This document shows, in pieces, positions 25,489 through 34,508 of a stretch of 48,346 nt of DNA (the stretch's first letter is position 1; each line of letters starts with the position of its first letter). The position numbers and the translations under genes were made by a program. Origin of the DNA: Polyangiaceae bacterium (lineage in GTDB: Bacteria; Myxococcota_A; Polyangia; Polyangiales; Polyangiaceae). Below the pieces are notes generated by a model. That model was not told where the DNA came from and did not search any database. It worked only from the letters and a program-made list of their open reading frames with translations. The stretch covers positions 1 to 48,346 of the forward strand of contig JADLFU010000131.1 in the NCBI GenBank assembly GCA_020849655.1, given 5' to 3'.

Positions 25489-26649
25489 ATGCGCCCGCTT
25501 CGCCTCGCCCTCGCCGTCGCCTCGATCACCGCGCTCGCCCCGAGCGTCTGCCGCGCCGCTGGCCCGGCGCTGCACGTGCTCGAGATCTCGACCGAGGACG
25601 CCGACGATCAGGCGAAGGCGCTGACGCTCGCGCTGAAGAGCAAGGTCAAGGCGCTGCCGGATCGCTCGCTCGGCGAGGGCGACATCTCGCTGCAGGTCAT
25701 CCTGCTCACGCTGAAGTGTGGCGATGTCCCGGACGCCGCGTGCCAGGTGAAGATCGCCGACAAGCTGAAGACTGACGCGTACGTGTGGGGGACGCTGCGC
25801 AAGCAGCCGGGCGGGCAGGTGGTCGCCGATCTGCACCTCTGGCAGCGCGATCAGCCCGAGGCGCGGCAGCAGTTCACGTACCCGGAGTCGCTCACGTCGC
25901 CGACGGCCCCCGAGCTCGTGAAGCAGGCGGATCAGATGATCTACAAGCTGCTGATGTTCGGGAAGATCGGCGCGGCGAGGCTCACGCTCGCGGGCGGCGT
26001 CTCGGGCGAGCTCTTCGTCGACGGGAAGCCCTCCGGCGCGGCCGTCGCGGGGCAAGAGCTCACGCTGCCGATCGGGGCGCACAGGTTCGAGGTCCGACGC
26101 GACGGCAACGTCGTGGCCGCGGCCGACGGCAAGGTGGCGGCGGCGGGCGTCGCGGAGATCTCGCTCGCGCCGGCGAAGGCGAGCGACGGCGCCGCCGGCC
26201 CCGTCGACGGCGCCGCCGGGGGAGACAAATCGTGGAAGCGCACGGCGGGGTTCGTCGGCGTCGGCGTCGGCGGCGCGCTGATCGCGGGCGGCCTGTACTC
26301 GATGCTCAAGGTGAAGGGCGCGAACGACGACGCGGGGTTCTCCGCGTACCGCAGCGGCTTCGGCCCGAACGAAGACGCCTGCGACGCGGCCGCCGCCGGC
26401 AAGGTGTCGCGCGTCCCGGGCGCCGCGTCGCCAGCGGAGGCCGACAGCGTGTGCGGCAGCGGATCGCGGTTCCAGACGCTGCAGTACGTGTTCTTCGGCG
26501 TCGGCGCGCTCGCCGCGGGCGCGGGCACGTACCTGCTCGTCACCGCGCCGAAGCCGGGGGCGTCCGCGACGACCGCGCGCGGCCGCGCCGTCGTCACGCC
26601 GCTCGTCGACCGCACGCACGCGGGCCTCGGCGTCCGCGGATCGTTCTGA
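25489..26649 (+). CDS. secreted PEGA-like protein with C-terminal TM segments
   Basis: 386 aa. Signal peptide 1-24 (ending CRAAG). Residues about 25-150 form a domain that may compute over periplasmic components (AYVWGTLRKQPGGQ); about 165-225 is PEGA-like (GELFVDGKPSG...LPIGAHRFEVRRDG). Two hydrophobic segments follow: near 255-275 (FVGVGVGGALIAGG) and near 335-355 (VFFGVGALAAGAGTYLLV), with a Cys-containing loop between. Such proteins are common in Polyangia, function unknown. A separate promoter in the 69-bp gap after the sugar operon is likely. Confidence 0.7.
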   Translation: MRPLRLALAVASITALAPSVCRAAGPALHVLEISTEDADDQAKALTLALKSKVKALPDRSLGEGDISLQVILLTLKCGDVPDAACQVKIADKLKTDAYVWGTLRKQPGGQVVADLHLWQRDQPEARQQFTYPESLTSPTAPELVKQADQMIYKLLMFGKIGAARLTLAGGVSGELFVDGKPSGAAVAGQELTLPIGAHRFEVRRDGNVVAAADGKVAAAGVAEISLAPAKASDGAAGPVDGAAGGDKSWKRTAGFVGVGVGGALIAGGLYSMLKVKGANDDAGFSAYRSGFGPNEDACDAAAAGKVSRVPGAASPAEADSVCGSGSRFQTLQYVFFGVGALAAGAGTYLLVTAPKPGASATTARGRAVVTPLVDRTHAGLGVRGSF

Positions 26650-26650
26650 G

Positions 26651-27277
26651 GTGGCGCGCCAGGCCTCGCCGTACGTCGACGCCCCGCGCCTGCCGGAGCA
26701 GGACGAGATCGACGTCGCGTCGCTGCTCGCGCAGACGACGGGCGACCTCGAGCTCGAGATCGGGCCGGGCCGCGGGATGTTCCTCCTCGAGCGGCTCGCC
26801 GCGGCGCCCGACGCGCGCGTCATCGGCCTCGAGATCCGGCGCAAGTGGTCGCAGCTCGTCGACGAGAAGGTGCGCGCGCGCGGCCTCGGGGCTCGGGCGC
26901 GCGTGCTCGCCGACGACGCGCGGCTCGCGCTCGCGAAGCTGCGGCCCGACGGCGCGGTCGCGCGGGTGTTCGTGCACTTCCCCGATCCGTGGTGGAAGAA
27001 GCGCCACGCGAAGCGCTTCGTCATCGGCGACGCGCTCGTCGGCGAGATCGCGCGCCTGCTCCGGCCGGGCGGCGAGCTGTTCGTCCAGACCGACGTCGAG
27101 GATCGCGCGGCCCAGTACGTCGCCGAGATCGCGAAGGACCTCCGGCTGTCACCGGCAGGCGACGCGCCCGGCTCCCCGCGCCTCTCGGCCAACCCGTACG
27201 GCGCGCGGTCGAACCGCGAGAAGCGCGCCGACGAGGACGGCCTGCCCGTGCACAGGATGCGGTGGACGCGCGCGTGA
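26651..27277 (+). CDS. trmB: tRNA (guanine-N7)-methyltransferase
   Basis: 208 aa from GTG 26651, one nt after the previous stop. SAM-binding motif LEIGPGRGMFLLE; signature FVHFPDPWWKKRHAKRFV; C-terminal SNREKRADEDGLPVHRMRW, all typical of TrmB, which makes m7G46 in tRNA. It overlaps rlmN by 4 nt (GTGA), forming a small RNA-modification pair. Confidence 0.95.
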   Translation: MARQASPYVDAPRLPEQDEIDVASLLAQTTGDLELEIGPGRGMFLLERLAAAPDARVIGLEIRRKWSQLVDEKVRARGLGARARVLADDARLALAKLRPDGAVARVFVHFPDPWWKKRHAKRFVIGDALVGEIARLLRPGGELFVQTDVEDRAAQYVAEIAKDLRLSPAGDAPGSPRLSANPYGARSNREKRADEDGLPVHRMRWTRA

Positions 27278-28341
27278 GGCCCGCGCTGCAGGGTACGACC
27301 CCTGCGCGCCTCTCGGTCGACGCGGGCGTGCCGCTGTCGTGCGCGCGCCGCATCCTCGCGTCGCTGTTCCGCGACGAGCCGCCCGACGCGCCGCTCGACC
27401 AGGTGCGGCGCGCGTCGCGCGAGCGGGTGGCCGCGCTGTACGACAGGCCGTCGCTCGAGCTCATCCGGGAGGACGAGAGCCAGGTCGATCCCTTCCGCAA
27501 GCTCGTCCTGCGCCTCGGCGACGGCGAGCTGATCGAGGCAGTGCGCATCCCGCTGCACAAGGCGGGGCGCTACTCCGCGTGCGTCAGCTCGCAGGCGGGG
27601 TGCGCCCTCGCGTGCGCGTTCTGCGCGACGGGGCGCCTCGGGCTGCGCCGCAACCTGCAGACGTGGGAGATCGTGGAGCAGGTGAGGCTCGTTCGGCGCA
27701 CGCTCGAGCTCGCGGCGGGCGAGCGCGTCCACGGCGTCGTGTTCCAGGGGATGGGCGAGCCGATGAGCAACCTCGACCGCGTGCTCGAGGCGATCTCGGT
27801 GCTCTCGGATCCGTCGGGGCTCGCGATCGATCGCAAGGCGATCACGGTGTGTACGGCGGGCGTCCCCTCGGGCATCCGGCGGCTGGCGCGCGAGGCCCCC
27901 AAGGTGCGGCTCGGGCTGTCGATCGGCAGCGCGCGCCAGGAGGTGAGGGCGCGGCTGATGCCCATCGCGCGGGCGCACCCGCTCGACGAGGTGATCGACG
28001 CCGCAATCGAGCACGCGCGCGCGACGGGAAGCGCCCCGCTGTTCGCGGTCACGCCGCTCGACGGCGAGAACGACGCCGACGAGGACGCGCGCGCGCTCGC
28101 GGCCCTGGTCGCGAGGTTCCGCGCGGACGCAGGCGTCAGCCCGAGGCTCAGCGTGATCCCGTACAACCGCATCGCGGGCGACGCGGACGATCCGTTCCGG
28201 CGCCAGGGCGAGGCGCGCGCGGCGAGGTTCCTCGACGTGCTGCGCGACGGCGGCGTGCACCCGCACCTGCGCTACAGCGGTGGGGGCGACGTCGCGGCGG
28301 CGTGCGGGCAGCTCGCGGCGCGCGCGGCCACGCCGTCGTGA
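27274..28341 (+). CDS. rlmN: 23S rRNA/tRNA adenine-C2 methyltransferase, RlmN family
   Basis: 355 aa from GTG 27274. Radical SAM enzyme with CxxxCxxC cluster Cys110, Cys114, Cys117 (GCALACAFCATG), GMGEP(M)SN motif, and the C-terminal catalytic Cys344 in AAACGQL, which marks RlmN (C2 of A2503/A37) and Cfr-like enzymes. The combination with TrmB and no sign of a mobile context favours RlmN rather than the resistance enzyme Cfr. The N-terminal accessory domain (about 60 aa) is shorter than in E. coli. Confidence 0.9.
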   Translation: MRPALQGTTPARLSVDAGVPLSCARRILASLFRDEPPDAPLDQVRRASRERVAALYDRPSLELIREDESQVDPFRKLVLRLGDGELIEAVRIPLHKAGRYSACVSSQAGCALACAFCATGRLGLRRNLQTWEIVEQVRLVRRTLELAAGERVHGVVFQGMGEPMSNLDRVLEAISVLSDPSGLAIDRKAITVCTAGVPSGIRRLAREAPKVRLGLSIGSARQEVRARLMPIARAHPLDEVIDAAIEHARATGSAPLFAVTPLDGENDADEDARALAALVARFRADAGVSPRLSVIPYNRIAGDADDPFRRQGEARAARFLDVLRDGGVHPHLRYSGGGDVAAACGQLAARAATPS

Positions 28342-28584
28342 CCTAGCCGCCCGCGGCGCGCGAGCCACGGGGTGACGACGAGCGCGGCGACGACGCGAAG
28401 GTCCTGCTCTGCGCGTGACCGCCGCCGGCTCGCGCACCCGCCCGCGCCCGATGAAGCCTGCGTGTAGAGTGCTCCCGATGACGTCGGCACGTGCCCGCGC
28501 GCAGCCCAGGGCGCGCCCCGCCGCACGCGATCGCCTGCCGAGGGCGATGACGCGTGGGCGCGAGGAGTGGTATCCCGGCGGAGC

Positions 28585-29250
28585 ATGAAGACCCTCGTGT
28601 CCCCGCTCTCCGCGCTCTGCCTGCTGATTTCCCTCCAGGCCTGCGCTTCCGACAGCGATGGCGCTTCACAGGTTGGTTCGTCCCAGACCGGCGCAGCCGG
28701 GTTCGCTGGCAGCACGGGCCAGGGCGGAGCGGGAGGCGCCGGCATGGGCCAAGGCGGAGCGAGCGCGTGCGGCACGTCGTCACCGCCACCGAAGAGCGAA
28801 TGCACGGCGGGCGACACGTGCACCTACGGAGACGTGCTCGCCACCTGCGAGAGCGACGGGTGGTTCGTCGGACGCCGCGCGACGACAGCACCCCTCGCGC
28901 CCGACGCCAAGTGCAAGCCGATCGGCGGGTGGGACCTCACGTACGCCCCTGGCACCAAGACCGGGACGTTCTGCACGGCGCCGTACGAGCCCGATCTCGA
29001 GGTTCGCGCGTTGCCTTCGGGCGAGCTGCTGGCGAGCTTTCTCGCTGGCGAGGTGACGATCTCGGGTGACGGCTGCACGATCTCGGCCTCGACCTACCAG
29101 TCGCACAAGAACCCGAGCGAGACCTGGTCGTCGACGACCGCGATCAAGCTCGAGCTGTCCGGCGACGCGGGCACAGGCACGTACGACAAGTCGAACAGCG
29201 GCTTCTGCAGCGGGCAAGAGAAGGGTGACCTCACGGCGACGCGGCTGTAG
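28585..29250 (+). CDS. Gly-rich-linker lipoprotein, unknown
   Basis: 221 aa from ATG 28585 (GCGGAG ribosome site). Lipobox LQAC (Cys20). Residues about 25-70 are a Gly/Ala/Ser/Gln linker (low complexity). The rest is a small Cys-containing domain with beta-like segments (GGWDLTYAPGTKTGTFC; ISGDGCTISAS; IKLELSGDAGTGTYD). It shares layout, not clear identity, with the lipoprotein at 42092. In the 243-bp gap upstream a 36-codon Arg-rich frame (28478-28588) overlaps its start as ATGA; this might be a leader but is not supported otherwise. TAGAGT at 28464-28469 could be a -10. Confidence 0.65.
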   Translation: MKTLVSPLSALCLLISLQACASDSDGASQVGSSQTGAAGFAGSTGQGGAGGAGMGQGGASACGTSSPPPKSECTAGDTCTYGDVLATCESDGWFVGRRATTAPLAPDAKCKPIGGWDLTYAPGTKTGTFCTAPYEPDLEVRALPSGELLASFLAGEVTISGDGCTISASTYQSHKNPSETWSSTTAIKLELSGDAGTGTYDKSNSGFCSGQEKGDLTATRL

Positions 29251-29282
29251 TCGTCCGCGCAACACTGTTCTGCCACCTCTGC

Positions 29283-30218
29283 TCAGGCCGTCGTGACGAT
29301 CTGCAGCCGCCCGGCGCTGCGCGCGCGGTGCGCGAGCCGCGCGGCGACGACGAGCGCGACGCCGATCCACTGCGACGTCGAGAGCGGCCCGACGCCGCCG
29401 CGGTCGTCGCTGCGGAAGAACTCGAGCACGAACCGCGCGACCGAGTAGAGCGCGATCATCCCGAAGAACACCTGCCCGTCGTAGCGCTTGCGCGGGTGCA
29501 GCCACAAGAGGCAGAACGCGAAGATGCCCAGCGACGCCGCGCTCTCGAAGATCTGCGTCGGCAGGACGGCGAGCGACGGGGCGGCCTTCGTCGCGAGCAT
29601 CCCGTGGCGCCACTGCCACTCGCTCGCCGGCGAGAACGGCGGGAACACCAGCCCGACGGCCGACTCGGTGTGCACGCCGAAGCAACAGCCCGCGAGCAAG
29701 CAGCCCATGCGCCCGAACGACAGCCCGAGCGCCATCACCATCCCCACGAGATCCGCGGCCTTCCAGAAGGGGAACCCGTCGCGCTTCAGCAGCCAGTACC
29801 CGGCCGGGAGCGCGGCGGCGATCCCGCCGTAGTACGCGAGCCCGCCCGCCCAGAACGCCGCCCACGCGAGGCAGTCTGCCTCCTTCGGGTGACAGACGTT
29901 CTTCGCGGCGTCCCACACGCCGGCGTACCGCGGGCTCGCGCACTCGGCCGCGGTGACGCGCCAGTCGACCTTCGAGGGATCGGTGCAGAGGTGCACGTAG
30001 TCCCAGAAGTAGCCGTCCGCGAGCACGTGCAACACGCGCGCGCCGACGACCCCCGACAGCAGCATCGCGAGCGAGAAGTCGACGATGACGTCCGGGTCCT
30101 CGCCGATGCGCCGGGCCCAGAGGCACCCGATGATCGTCGCGAGGATGAACCCCGTGAGCAGCAGGATGAAGTACGACGGCGCGCCGACGTCGAGGAGCCG
30201 GAACAGCGTGCCGCGCAT
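29283..30218 (-). CDS. lgt: prolipoprotein diacylglyceryl transferase
   Basis: 311 aa inner-membrane enzyme that adds diacylglycerol to the lipobox Cys of prolipoproteins. Seven or so hydrophobic segments; family stretch WAGGLAYYGGI, then LSFGRMGCLLAGCCFG (the GRxGC arginine region, in the form common in delta-proteobacteria-like groups), and LYSVARFVLEFFRSD at the C-terminal side. An insert of about 40 aa with Cys residues (YVHLCTDPSK...CHPKEADC) lies after TM2. It follows lspA by 7 nt; the pair covers two consecutive lipoprotein-maturation steps. Confidence 0.95.
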   Translation of the reverse strand: MRGTLFRLLDVGAPSYFILLLTGFILATIIGCLWARRIGEDPDVIVDFSLAMLLSGVVGARVLHVLADGYFWDYVHLCTDPSKVDWRVTAAECASPRYAGVWDAAKNVCHPKEADCLAWAAFWAGGLAYYGGIAAALPAGYWLLKRDGFPFWKAADLVGMVMALGLSFGRMGCLLAGCCFGVHTESAVGLVFPPFSPASEWQWRHGMLATKAAPSLAVLPTQIFESAASLGIFAFCLLWLHPRKRYDGQVFFGMIALYSVARFVLEFFRSDDRGGVGPLSTSQWIGVALVVAARLAHRARSAGRLQIVTTA

Positions 30219-30225
30219 CGCGTGC

Positions 30226-30873
30226 TCAGCTCGCCGGCGGCAGCTCGGGCGCCGGGGCGGGCGGCGCCGGCGGCAGCGCGGCGGGCGCGAGCTTCTTGCC
30301 GGAGAGCATGTCGAGCGCCATCAGCGCGACGCCGACGCAGATGGCGATGTCGGCGACGTTGAACGTCGGCCAGTGATGCGGGACGTTCTCCCAGGTGGCC
30401 TGAAAATCGATGAAATCGATCACGTACCCGTAGCGCACCCGGTCGACGAGGTTGCCGAGCGCGCCGCCGAGCACGAGCGGCAGGCCCCATTTCAGCGCCG
30501 TCTGCGCGGGGCTCAGGCGCCGGTACAGCGACACGATGAAGACGATCGCGAGGACGCTGACGATGACGAAGAACGGCTTCCTGATCTTCTCGGAGTGGTT
30601 CTGCAGGAGGCCCCAGGCGCCGCCCTTGTTCTTCGCGAGGATGAACCCGAACACGCCCTTGATGATCTGCTTCGGCGCCGGCGTGTCGCCGATCTGCAGG
30701 GTCTTTTCGGCCCAGAACTTCGTCCCGAGATCGGCGACGAGCGACACCAGCGACACGATCCCGAGGAACAGGTAGCCGGGCCGCGCGACGGGCGCGGGCG
30801 CCTCGACCGTGGGAGACGGCTCGAGGGGCGGCGGCTCGAGGGGCGGCGGAGGGGGCTCGGGGGCAGGCTGCAT
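30226..30873 (-). CDS. lspA: signal peptidase II (lipoprotein signal peptidase)
   Basis: 215 aa. Aspartyl protease of the inner membrane that cleaves diacylglyceryl-prolipoproteins. Four TM segments; VADLGTKFWAEKTL, NKGGAWGLL, catalytic Asp regions GGALGNLVDRVRYGYVIDFIDF and TFNVADIAICVG. Both catalytic Asp are present. It has Pro-rich extensions at both ends (about 30 residues at the N-terminus, about 20 at the C-terminus), unusual for the compact family. The upstream Pro-rich start at 30873 is the only ATG before TM1. Confidence 0.93.
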   Translation of the reverse strand: MQPAPEPPPPPLEPPPLEPSPTVEAPAPVARPGYLFLGIVSLVSLVADLGTKFWAEKTLQIGDTPAPKQIIKGVFGFILAKNKGGAWGLLQNHSEKIRKPFFVIVSVLAIVFIVSLYRRLSPAQTALKWGLPLVLGGALGNLVDRVRYGYVIDFIDFQATWENVPHHWPTFNVADIAICVGVALMALDMLSGKKLAPAALPPAPPAPAPELPPAS

Positions 30874-30953
30874 CGTCCTTGGACCCCGGCAGGAGGGGCC
30901 GAGCTTCCTACGACGGCCGGGGCGGGCGCGCCAACCCCCCGCGCCGATTTTCG

Positions 30954-32351
30954 TCAGCGGGGCGCGGCCTCTGCGGCCTTCGCGATCACGTCGGCGAGCA
31001 CGACGCGCGCGACGTTGAAGTAGATGACGATCCCGAGCACGTCGACGAGGCTCGCGATGAACGGCGCGGAGCTCGTGGCCGGGTCGAACCGCATGCGCTT
31101 CAGCAGGAAGGGCAGCATCGAGCCCACCGTGCAGCCCATCATCACGATGCCGATGAGCGTGACGCCGATGACCACCGCGAACCGCGGCCCGTCGCCCCAG
31201 AGCATCACGCGCAGCATGCCGACGGCCGCGAGGAACAGGCCGAGCGTCACGCCTTGCGCCAGCTCCCTCGCGAGCACGCGGCGCCAGTCGGCGAGGCGGA
31301 TGTCGCCGGTCGCCATGCCGCGGATGACGAGGCTCGACGACTGGCCGCCCGAGTTGCCGCCGGTCGACACGAGCAGCGGGACGTAGAACGCGAGCGTCGT
31401 GACGGCGTTGAGGATCGAGTCGTAGCTGCGCAGCGCCGTGCCAGTGAAGAACTCGCCGACGAACAGCGCGAGCAGCCACGACGCGCGCTTCTTGATGAAC
31501 GTGCGGAAACTCGTGGCGAAGTACGGCGCCTCGAGCGGCTCGACGGCGCCGAGCTTCTGGACGTCCTCGCTCTGCTCCTCGGTGAGCACGTCGATGACGT
31601 CGTCGACGGTGATGATCCCGAGGAACACCCCGCGATCGCCGACGACCGGCAGCGCGGTCAGATCGTACTTCGCCATGCGCCGCGCGACCTCCTCCTGGTC
31701 CATCGTCGGCGGCACCGAGATGAAGTTCGCGGTCGAGACCTCCGAGAGCGGCGCCGACGGCGCGCCGAGCAGCAGCTCGCGGATCGACACGACGCCGACG
31801 AGGCGGTCCTTCTCGTTGACGAGGTAGACGTAGTTGGCGGTCTCGGCCTCGTGGTTCTCGCGGATGGCGCGGACGGCGTCTTCGACGGTGCCGGTCGGCG
31901 CGACCGACACGTACGCCGGGGTCATCAGGCGGCCCGCGCTCGCGGGCGGCCAGCGATCGATCTCGGCGACCTCCTCGGCGGCCTCCGGATCGATCTTCTC
32001 GAGCGTCGCGAGGACGGCGTCGCTCGTCTCCTGATCGAGCGTCTCGAGCAGGTCGGCGCGGTCGTCCGGCGCCATCTCCGCGGCGATGTGCGCGGTGGAC
32101 TCCGGCCCGAGCTCCTCGACGATGGCCTCCTGCTCGTGGTCCTCGAGGCGCTCGAAGATCGTCGCGGCGTCGACCGCGGGCAGCCGCGCGAGCAGCTCCG
32201 CCGCCTGCACCTCGGGCAGCTCCGCGACGACGTCGGCGACGTCCTCCGGGTGAAACTCGTCGAGCACCGCGCGCGCGTCGCCCGGGCTCTCGCGGAGGAT
32301 CTCCCGCAGCTCCGGGCCGATGAGGTGTCCGACGCGCATCGCGCCCCGCAT
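30954..32351 (-). CDS. mgtE: magnesium transporter MgtE
   Basis: 465 aa. N-terminal superhelical Mg-sensing domain about 10-135 (HPEDVADVVAELP, LPAVDAATIFERLED), two CBS domains about 140-265 (RLMTPAYVSVAPTGTVEDAV; ALPVVGDRGVFLGIITVDDVID) and five TM helices with the pore signature PLLVSTGGNSGGQSS. Channel gated by cytoplasmic Mg2+. Start ATG 32351; the in-frame ATG at 32339 with GGGGCG before it is an equally good alternative. No M-box riboswitch is visible in the 51-bp upstream gap. Confidence 0.95.
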   Translation of the reverse strand: MRGAMRVGHLIGPELREILRESPGDARAVLDEFHPEDVADVVAELPEVQAAELLARLPAVDAATIFERLEDHEQEAIVEELGPESTAHIAAEMAPDDRADLLETLDQETSDAVLATLEKIDPEAAEEVAEIDRWPPASAGRLMTPAYVSVAPTGTVEDAVRAIRENHEAETANYVYLVNEKDRLVGVVSIRELLLGAPSAPLSEVSTANFISVPPTMDQEEVARRMAKYDLTALPVVGDRGVFLGIITVDDVIDVLTEEQSEDVQKLGAVEPLEAPYFATSFRTFIKKRASWLLALFVGEFFTGTALRSYDSILNAVTTLAFYVPLLVSTGGNSGGQSSSLVIRGMATGDIRLADWRRVLARELAQGVTLGLFLAAVGMLRVMLWGDGPRFAVVIGVTLIGIVMMGCTVGSMLPFLLKRMRFDPATSSAPFIASLVDVLGIVIYFNVARVVLADVIAKAAEAAPR

Positions 32352-32402
32352 TCACCACACAATCAAGGGACAGAGAAGCGCTTTCGGCGCCCGCGGGCGG
32401 CG

Positions 32403-33041
32403 CTAGTGGAGCGTGCCCGACAGCGCGAGGGTCGCGGCGCGCGCGGCCGCGTGGAACCTCGGCCCGGCGCGCCCCTCCTCCCCCGAGTCGTCCGGGGCCA
32501 GGCACGCGTCGAACCGCGCGACCACGCCGAGCGACCACCGGTCGCTGACGAAGCGCTCGACGCCCGCGCCGAACATCCACGCCGTGCCCGCGCGCGAGCG
32601 CGGATCGTCCCCGGCGGCGTCGCTCGCGAGCTCGACCGACACCGTCCCCACGCCGGCGCCCCCGAGGAGGTGCACGCCGCGCGCGGGCCACTGGTACCAG
32701 TCGACGACGGCGAGCAGCGACGACGCGGACGTGGCGCGGGCCGCGAGCGGCGAGCCTCGGCCGGGGACGGTGTCCGGCGCCTCCACGCCGCGCGAGGACA
32801 CCTCGCCCGCGACGACGAGCCCCCGCGCGACCGTGCCGCCGAGCGCCGCCGCGTACGCAGCGCCGACCCCGGACGCGCGGTGCATCGCGCCTCCCGTCGG
32901 CTGGTCGGCGAAGGCGAAGGAGCTCTGCTGCGCGGCGACGCCGAGCGACAGGCGCAGGTACAGCCCGTCGTGCGCGCGCGGCAGGTCGGCGGCGGCCGTC
33001 GCGCTCGTGAGGATCAGCGTCGCGACGGCGCGCGCGCGCAT
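32403..33041 (-). CDS. small outer-membrane beta-barrel protein
   Basis: 212 aa. Signal peptide 1-18 (SATAAA). Alternating short beta strands with Gly turns (LYLRLSLGVAAQQSSFAF; HLLGGAGVGTVSVELA; AWMFGAGVERFVSDRWSLGVVARF) indicate an eight-stranded barrel of the OmpA/OmpW size class. It starts 3 nt after the TetR stop, so it is the third gene of the mlaC-like/TetR unit and may be its regulated output. Confidence 0.7.
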   Translation of the reverse strand: MRARAVATLILTSATAAADLPRAHDGLYLRLSLGVAAQQSSFAFADQPTGGAMHRASGVGAAYAAALGGTVARGLVVAGEVSSRGVEAPDTVPGRGSPLAARATSASSLLAVVDWYQWPARGVHLLGGAGVGTVSVELASDAAGDDPRSRAGTAWMFGAGVERFVSDRWSLGVVARFDACLAPDDSGEEGRAGPRFHAAARAATLALSGTLH

Positions 33042-33044
33042 CGC

Positions 33045-33704
33045 TCAGGGCCGCGGGCTCGGCGGCGCGAGCACCATCGCGCGCACGTGGCCGAGCACGG
33101 CCGCCTTGCGCGCGTCGACCATCGCGCGGTCGTGCAGCGCGGCGCCGAGCATCGGGGCGACCAGCGGCGCGAGCGCGAAGTAGGTCACATGCAGCCCCGT
33201 CAGCGACAGGAGCAGCTGCCTCGCCGGCTGGATCGCGAACTCCCCGGCCGCCATCCCCTCGGAGAGGAACGCCTCGGCCCCCGCGAGGATGTCGCGCGCC
33301 CGCCCCGCGCTGTCCCGGGCGATCGGCCCGCAAGGGTCGAGCGCCTCGCGCAGCAGCAGGCGGGCGGCCTCGGGCTTCGCGGCGAAGCACTCGACGAGCG
33401 CCTCGCTGACGGCGTCGAGCCGCGCCGCGTACGAGCGCCGCGCCGCGACCGGGCCCGCGACCGCGGCGGACAGCTCGGCGTACAGCTCGGCGATGACCTC
33501 GCGGTACAGGGCCTCCTTCGTCGCGAAATGGTGGAACAGCGACGGCTTGCGCAGGCCCGCGGCGTCGGCGATGTCACCGACGCTCGCGCCGTGGAACCCT
33601 CGCTCGGCGAACAGCCTCCGCGCGGCGGCGAGCAGCGCCGCGCGGCTGTTCCCTCCCCTGCGCTCTTGCGTCGAGGCGAGCGCGCGCTCGGGCAGCAACG
33701 TCAC
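33045..33704 (-). CDS. TetR/AcrR family transcriptional regulator
   Basis: 219 aa from GTG 33704, overlapping the upstream stop (GTGA). N-terminal helix-turn-helix about 20-65: SRAALLAAARRLFAERGFHGASVGDIADAAGLRKPSLFHHFATKEALYREV contains the usual TetR recognition helix. The C-terminal ligand domain is Ala/Leu-rich. Being translated between an MlaC-like protein and a barrel, it probably represses this operon in response to a lipid or drug (inference). Confidence 0.9.
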   Translation of the reverse strand: MTLLPERALASTQERRGGNSRAALLAAARRLFAERGFHGASVGDIADAAGLRKPSLFHHFATKEALYREVIAELYAELSAAVAGPVAARRSYAARLDAVSEALVECFAAKPEAARLLLREALDPCGPIARDSAGRARDILAGAEAFLSEGMAAGEFAIQPARQLLLSLTGLHVTYFALAPLVAPMLGAALHDRAMVDARKAAVLGHVRAMVLAPPSPRP

Positions 33705-34291
33705 TCGCCCTTCTTCAGCTTGTCCTTCATCTTCTTGGTCAGCGCGTCGAAGCCGTCCTTCTTGATGATGCGGACGAACTGGCTCTTGTAGTTGCCGACC
33801 ATGCTCGAGCCCTCGGTGACGACGTCCTTCACGCGCCAGCCGCCGTCGGCCTCGTGCAGGAGGTAGTCGATCGCGACCGGCTCCTCGCGGCCGTTCTTCT
33901 TGTTGGTCGCCTTCGTCTTCACCAGCGTGCCGCTGTCGGCGCCCTCCTCGCCGATGAGCTGCAGATCGTAGTTCATCGTGGCGCGCACGTTGCGCTCGAT
34001 GCTGCGCTGCACGAGCTGCTTCAGCAGGCCGAGGAACTCCGTGCGCTGCGCGTCGCTGAGGCCCGCCCACTCCTTGCCGAGGCTCGCCTTGCCCATCGCG
34101 TCGAAGTCGAACATCTGGCCCATGATGGCCGCGACCTTCTGGTCGCGCTCCTTCGACGCGGCCTCCTTCATCTTCGAGATCACCTCGTTGCGGCGCGTGG
34201 TGACGGCGTCGGCGGCGGGGCCGGCGTGCGCGGTCGCGGCGACGGCGAGCAGGGAGGCGAGGGCGAGGAAGGATCGGACGGCGCGGTTCAT
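33701..34291 (-). CDS. MlaC/Ttg2D-like periplasmic phospholipid-binding protein
   Basis: 196 aa from ATG 34291 (GTG 34303 is the alternative). Signal peptide ending TAHAG. Family features: MFDFDAMGKASLGKEWAGLSDAQRTEFLGLLKQLVQRS, as in MlaC/toluene tolerance Ttg2D proteins, then YLLHEADGGWRVKDVVTEGSSMVGNYKSQF with the typical D(V/I)...G.S...Y..QF. It shuttles phospholipid between membranes in Mla systems; MlaFEDB partners are not in the window. The 217-bp gap upstream contains TTGCCC and CATAAG boxes that could form a promoter. Confidence 0.85.
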   Translation of the reverse strand: MNRAVRSFLALASLLAVAATAHAGPAADAVTTRRNEVISKMKEAASKERDQKVAAIMGQMFDFDAMGKASLGKEWAGLSDAQRTEFLGLLKQLVQRSIERNVRATMNYDLQLIGEEGADSGTLVKTKATNKKNGREEPVAIDYLLHEADGGWRVKDVVTEGSSMVGNYKSQFVRIIKKDGFDALTKKMKDKLKKGE

Positions 34292-34508
34292 GGGGGCTCT
34301 CACGGGTGGGGGGACTGGGGCGCGTGCTTATGGCCCGGCCCGGCGGGGGCGCGCAACCAAACTGCACACCCCGAGGGCAAAAGCAAGTCACGTGCCGCGC
34401 GATCGTGTCGCGCAGAATTCACCTGAAATCGTGGCGGCGCCGCGCGCGCCGCGGCGCGGATGTTCAGCCCGCCGTGACCGCCGGTGCACGGCGCGTGACG
34501 CTCCCGTG
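34292..34508. other. 217-bp gap between the mlaC-like gene and the fliP-like stop
   Basis: No gene seen. It has an AT-richer patch around 34360-34395 and 34410-34430 (for this genome), suggesting the promoter of the mlaC-like unit. A GC-only inverted segment around 34437-34460 could end the fliP-like transcript, but has no T-run. Confidence 0.4.

Noticed and set aside
27274-28341. Cfr-type antibiotic resistance methylase
   Set aside because: The sequence fits RlmN and the housekeeping context with trmB; nothing indicates a mobile resistance gene.
24409-28437. A very long open frame on the minus strand across the sugar operon, trmB and rlmN
   Set aside because: It is antisense to six well-supported genes; the Arg/Ala/His-rich product has no domain. 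High GC makes such frames common.
28478-28588. 36-codon frame overlapping the start of the lipoprotein at 28585 (ATGA)
   Set aside because: The overlap is suggestive but the peptide is Arg/Ala-rich with no ribosome site; kept only as a remark.
31085-33390. Minus-strand open frame extending lspA far upstream
   Set aside because: The part before 30873 is antisense or out of frame to mgtE, the barrel and the TetR gene and is Arg-rich without domains.
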